Source of the DNA: Hydnum rufescens UP504
Taxonomy: Eukaryota > Basidiomycota > Agaricomycetes > Cantharellales > Hydnaceae
Direction: 5' to 3'
Assembly (NCBI GenBank): GCA_014904985.1
Contig: MU129339.1
Location: forward strand, 1 to 17,738
Length of the DNA stretch: 17,738 nucleotides
Made by a program: the position numbers and the translations under genes
Notes under the pieces: model-generated
Databases searched by the model: none
What the model saw: the letters and a program-made list of their open reading frames with translations, nothing else
What the model was told of the DNA's origin: nothing
Part shown: positions 17,716 through 17,738 of the stretch, in pieces
Layout of the letters: every line of letters begins with the position of its first letter
How positions within the stretch are numbered: the first letter of the stretch is position 1

Positions 17716-17738
17716 ACAGATGTTGTCAGAACCGGGAT
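17716..17738. other. Right edge, gypsy 5' leader side
   Basis: These last bases precede gag on the - strand and are likely 5' leader sequence of the gypsy element. No LTR end or primer-binding site can be identified before the window stops. Confidence 0.3.

Larger units (their letters stand above)
12722..17738 (-). mobile_element. Ty3/gypsy chromovirus, 3' LTR and interior, inserted in the MULE gene
   Basis: Reading on the - strand from the right edge, the order is gag, protease, RT, RNase H, integrase, chromodomain, polypurine tract and 3' LTR, which is the Ty3/gypsy (Metaviridae) order. The protein is broken by many frameshifts and several stops. The 5' LTR lies beyond 17738. The left junction is precise because TGTCAGGG and CCCTGACA are perfect inverted LTR ends. 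The flanking GGCAA (12717-12721) is the expected 5-bp target duplication, to be matched at the other end. CpG and CCGG content are much higher than in the sequence it entered. Confidence 0.9.

Overview
The window looks like a transposon graveyard from a fungal genome, most likely a basidiomycete of the Agaricomycetes. The evidence is a Ty3/gypsy chromovirus with a C-terminal chromodomain, a MULE-type transposase of the kind expanded in Agaricomycetes (C..H motif plus SWIM zinc finger), 55-76 bp introns with GTATGY donors and CTAAT branch sites, and a remnant resembling fungal BTB proteins. The species cannot be named from this sequence. I see no intact host gene and no tRNA or rRNA. Family names rest on motif recognition by eye, since no search could be run.

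Layout. Positions 1-271 hold 2.35 copies of a ~115 bp tandem repeat. Positions 273-828 carry the C-terminal part of a Ty1/copia reverse transcriptase on the + strand. The copia gene is then interrupted by a ~5.6 kb palindromic element (about 829-6472). Its two arms meet around a single G at 3463 and are almost identical for about 1.6-1.8 kb on each side. The copia gene resumes with its RNase H domain (6473-6965), followed by a polypurine tract and one 3' LTR (6973-7324). Positions 7360-8460 hold a frameshifted remnant resembling a fungal BTB-domain gene. Positions 8461-9825 are mostly unexplained. A 141-codon ORF of unknown function (9826-10251) is cut by a 350 bp MITE-like element with TA target duplications (10219-10568).

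Positions 10790-12721 on the - strand are the C-terminal half of a MULE-type transposase gene, including two still-recognisable introns. A Ty3/gypsy element on the - strand interrupts it in the catalytic domain. The gypsy 3' LTR is 12722-13451. The interior then reads, from right to left, gag, protease, RT, RNase H, integrase and chromodomain (17715 down to 13500). Its 5' LTR and the N-terminal half of the MULE gene must lie beyond the right edge.

All coding elements are dead. In-frame stops repeatedly fall as TGA where the family is expected to have Arg, which fits CGA to TGA decay at methylated CpG. The left 12.7 kb is very poor in CpG, while the gypsy element is still rich in it, giving a relative age order. 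The feature most worth following up is the long palindrome. I found no evidence of an undescribed gene system.
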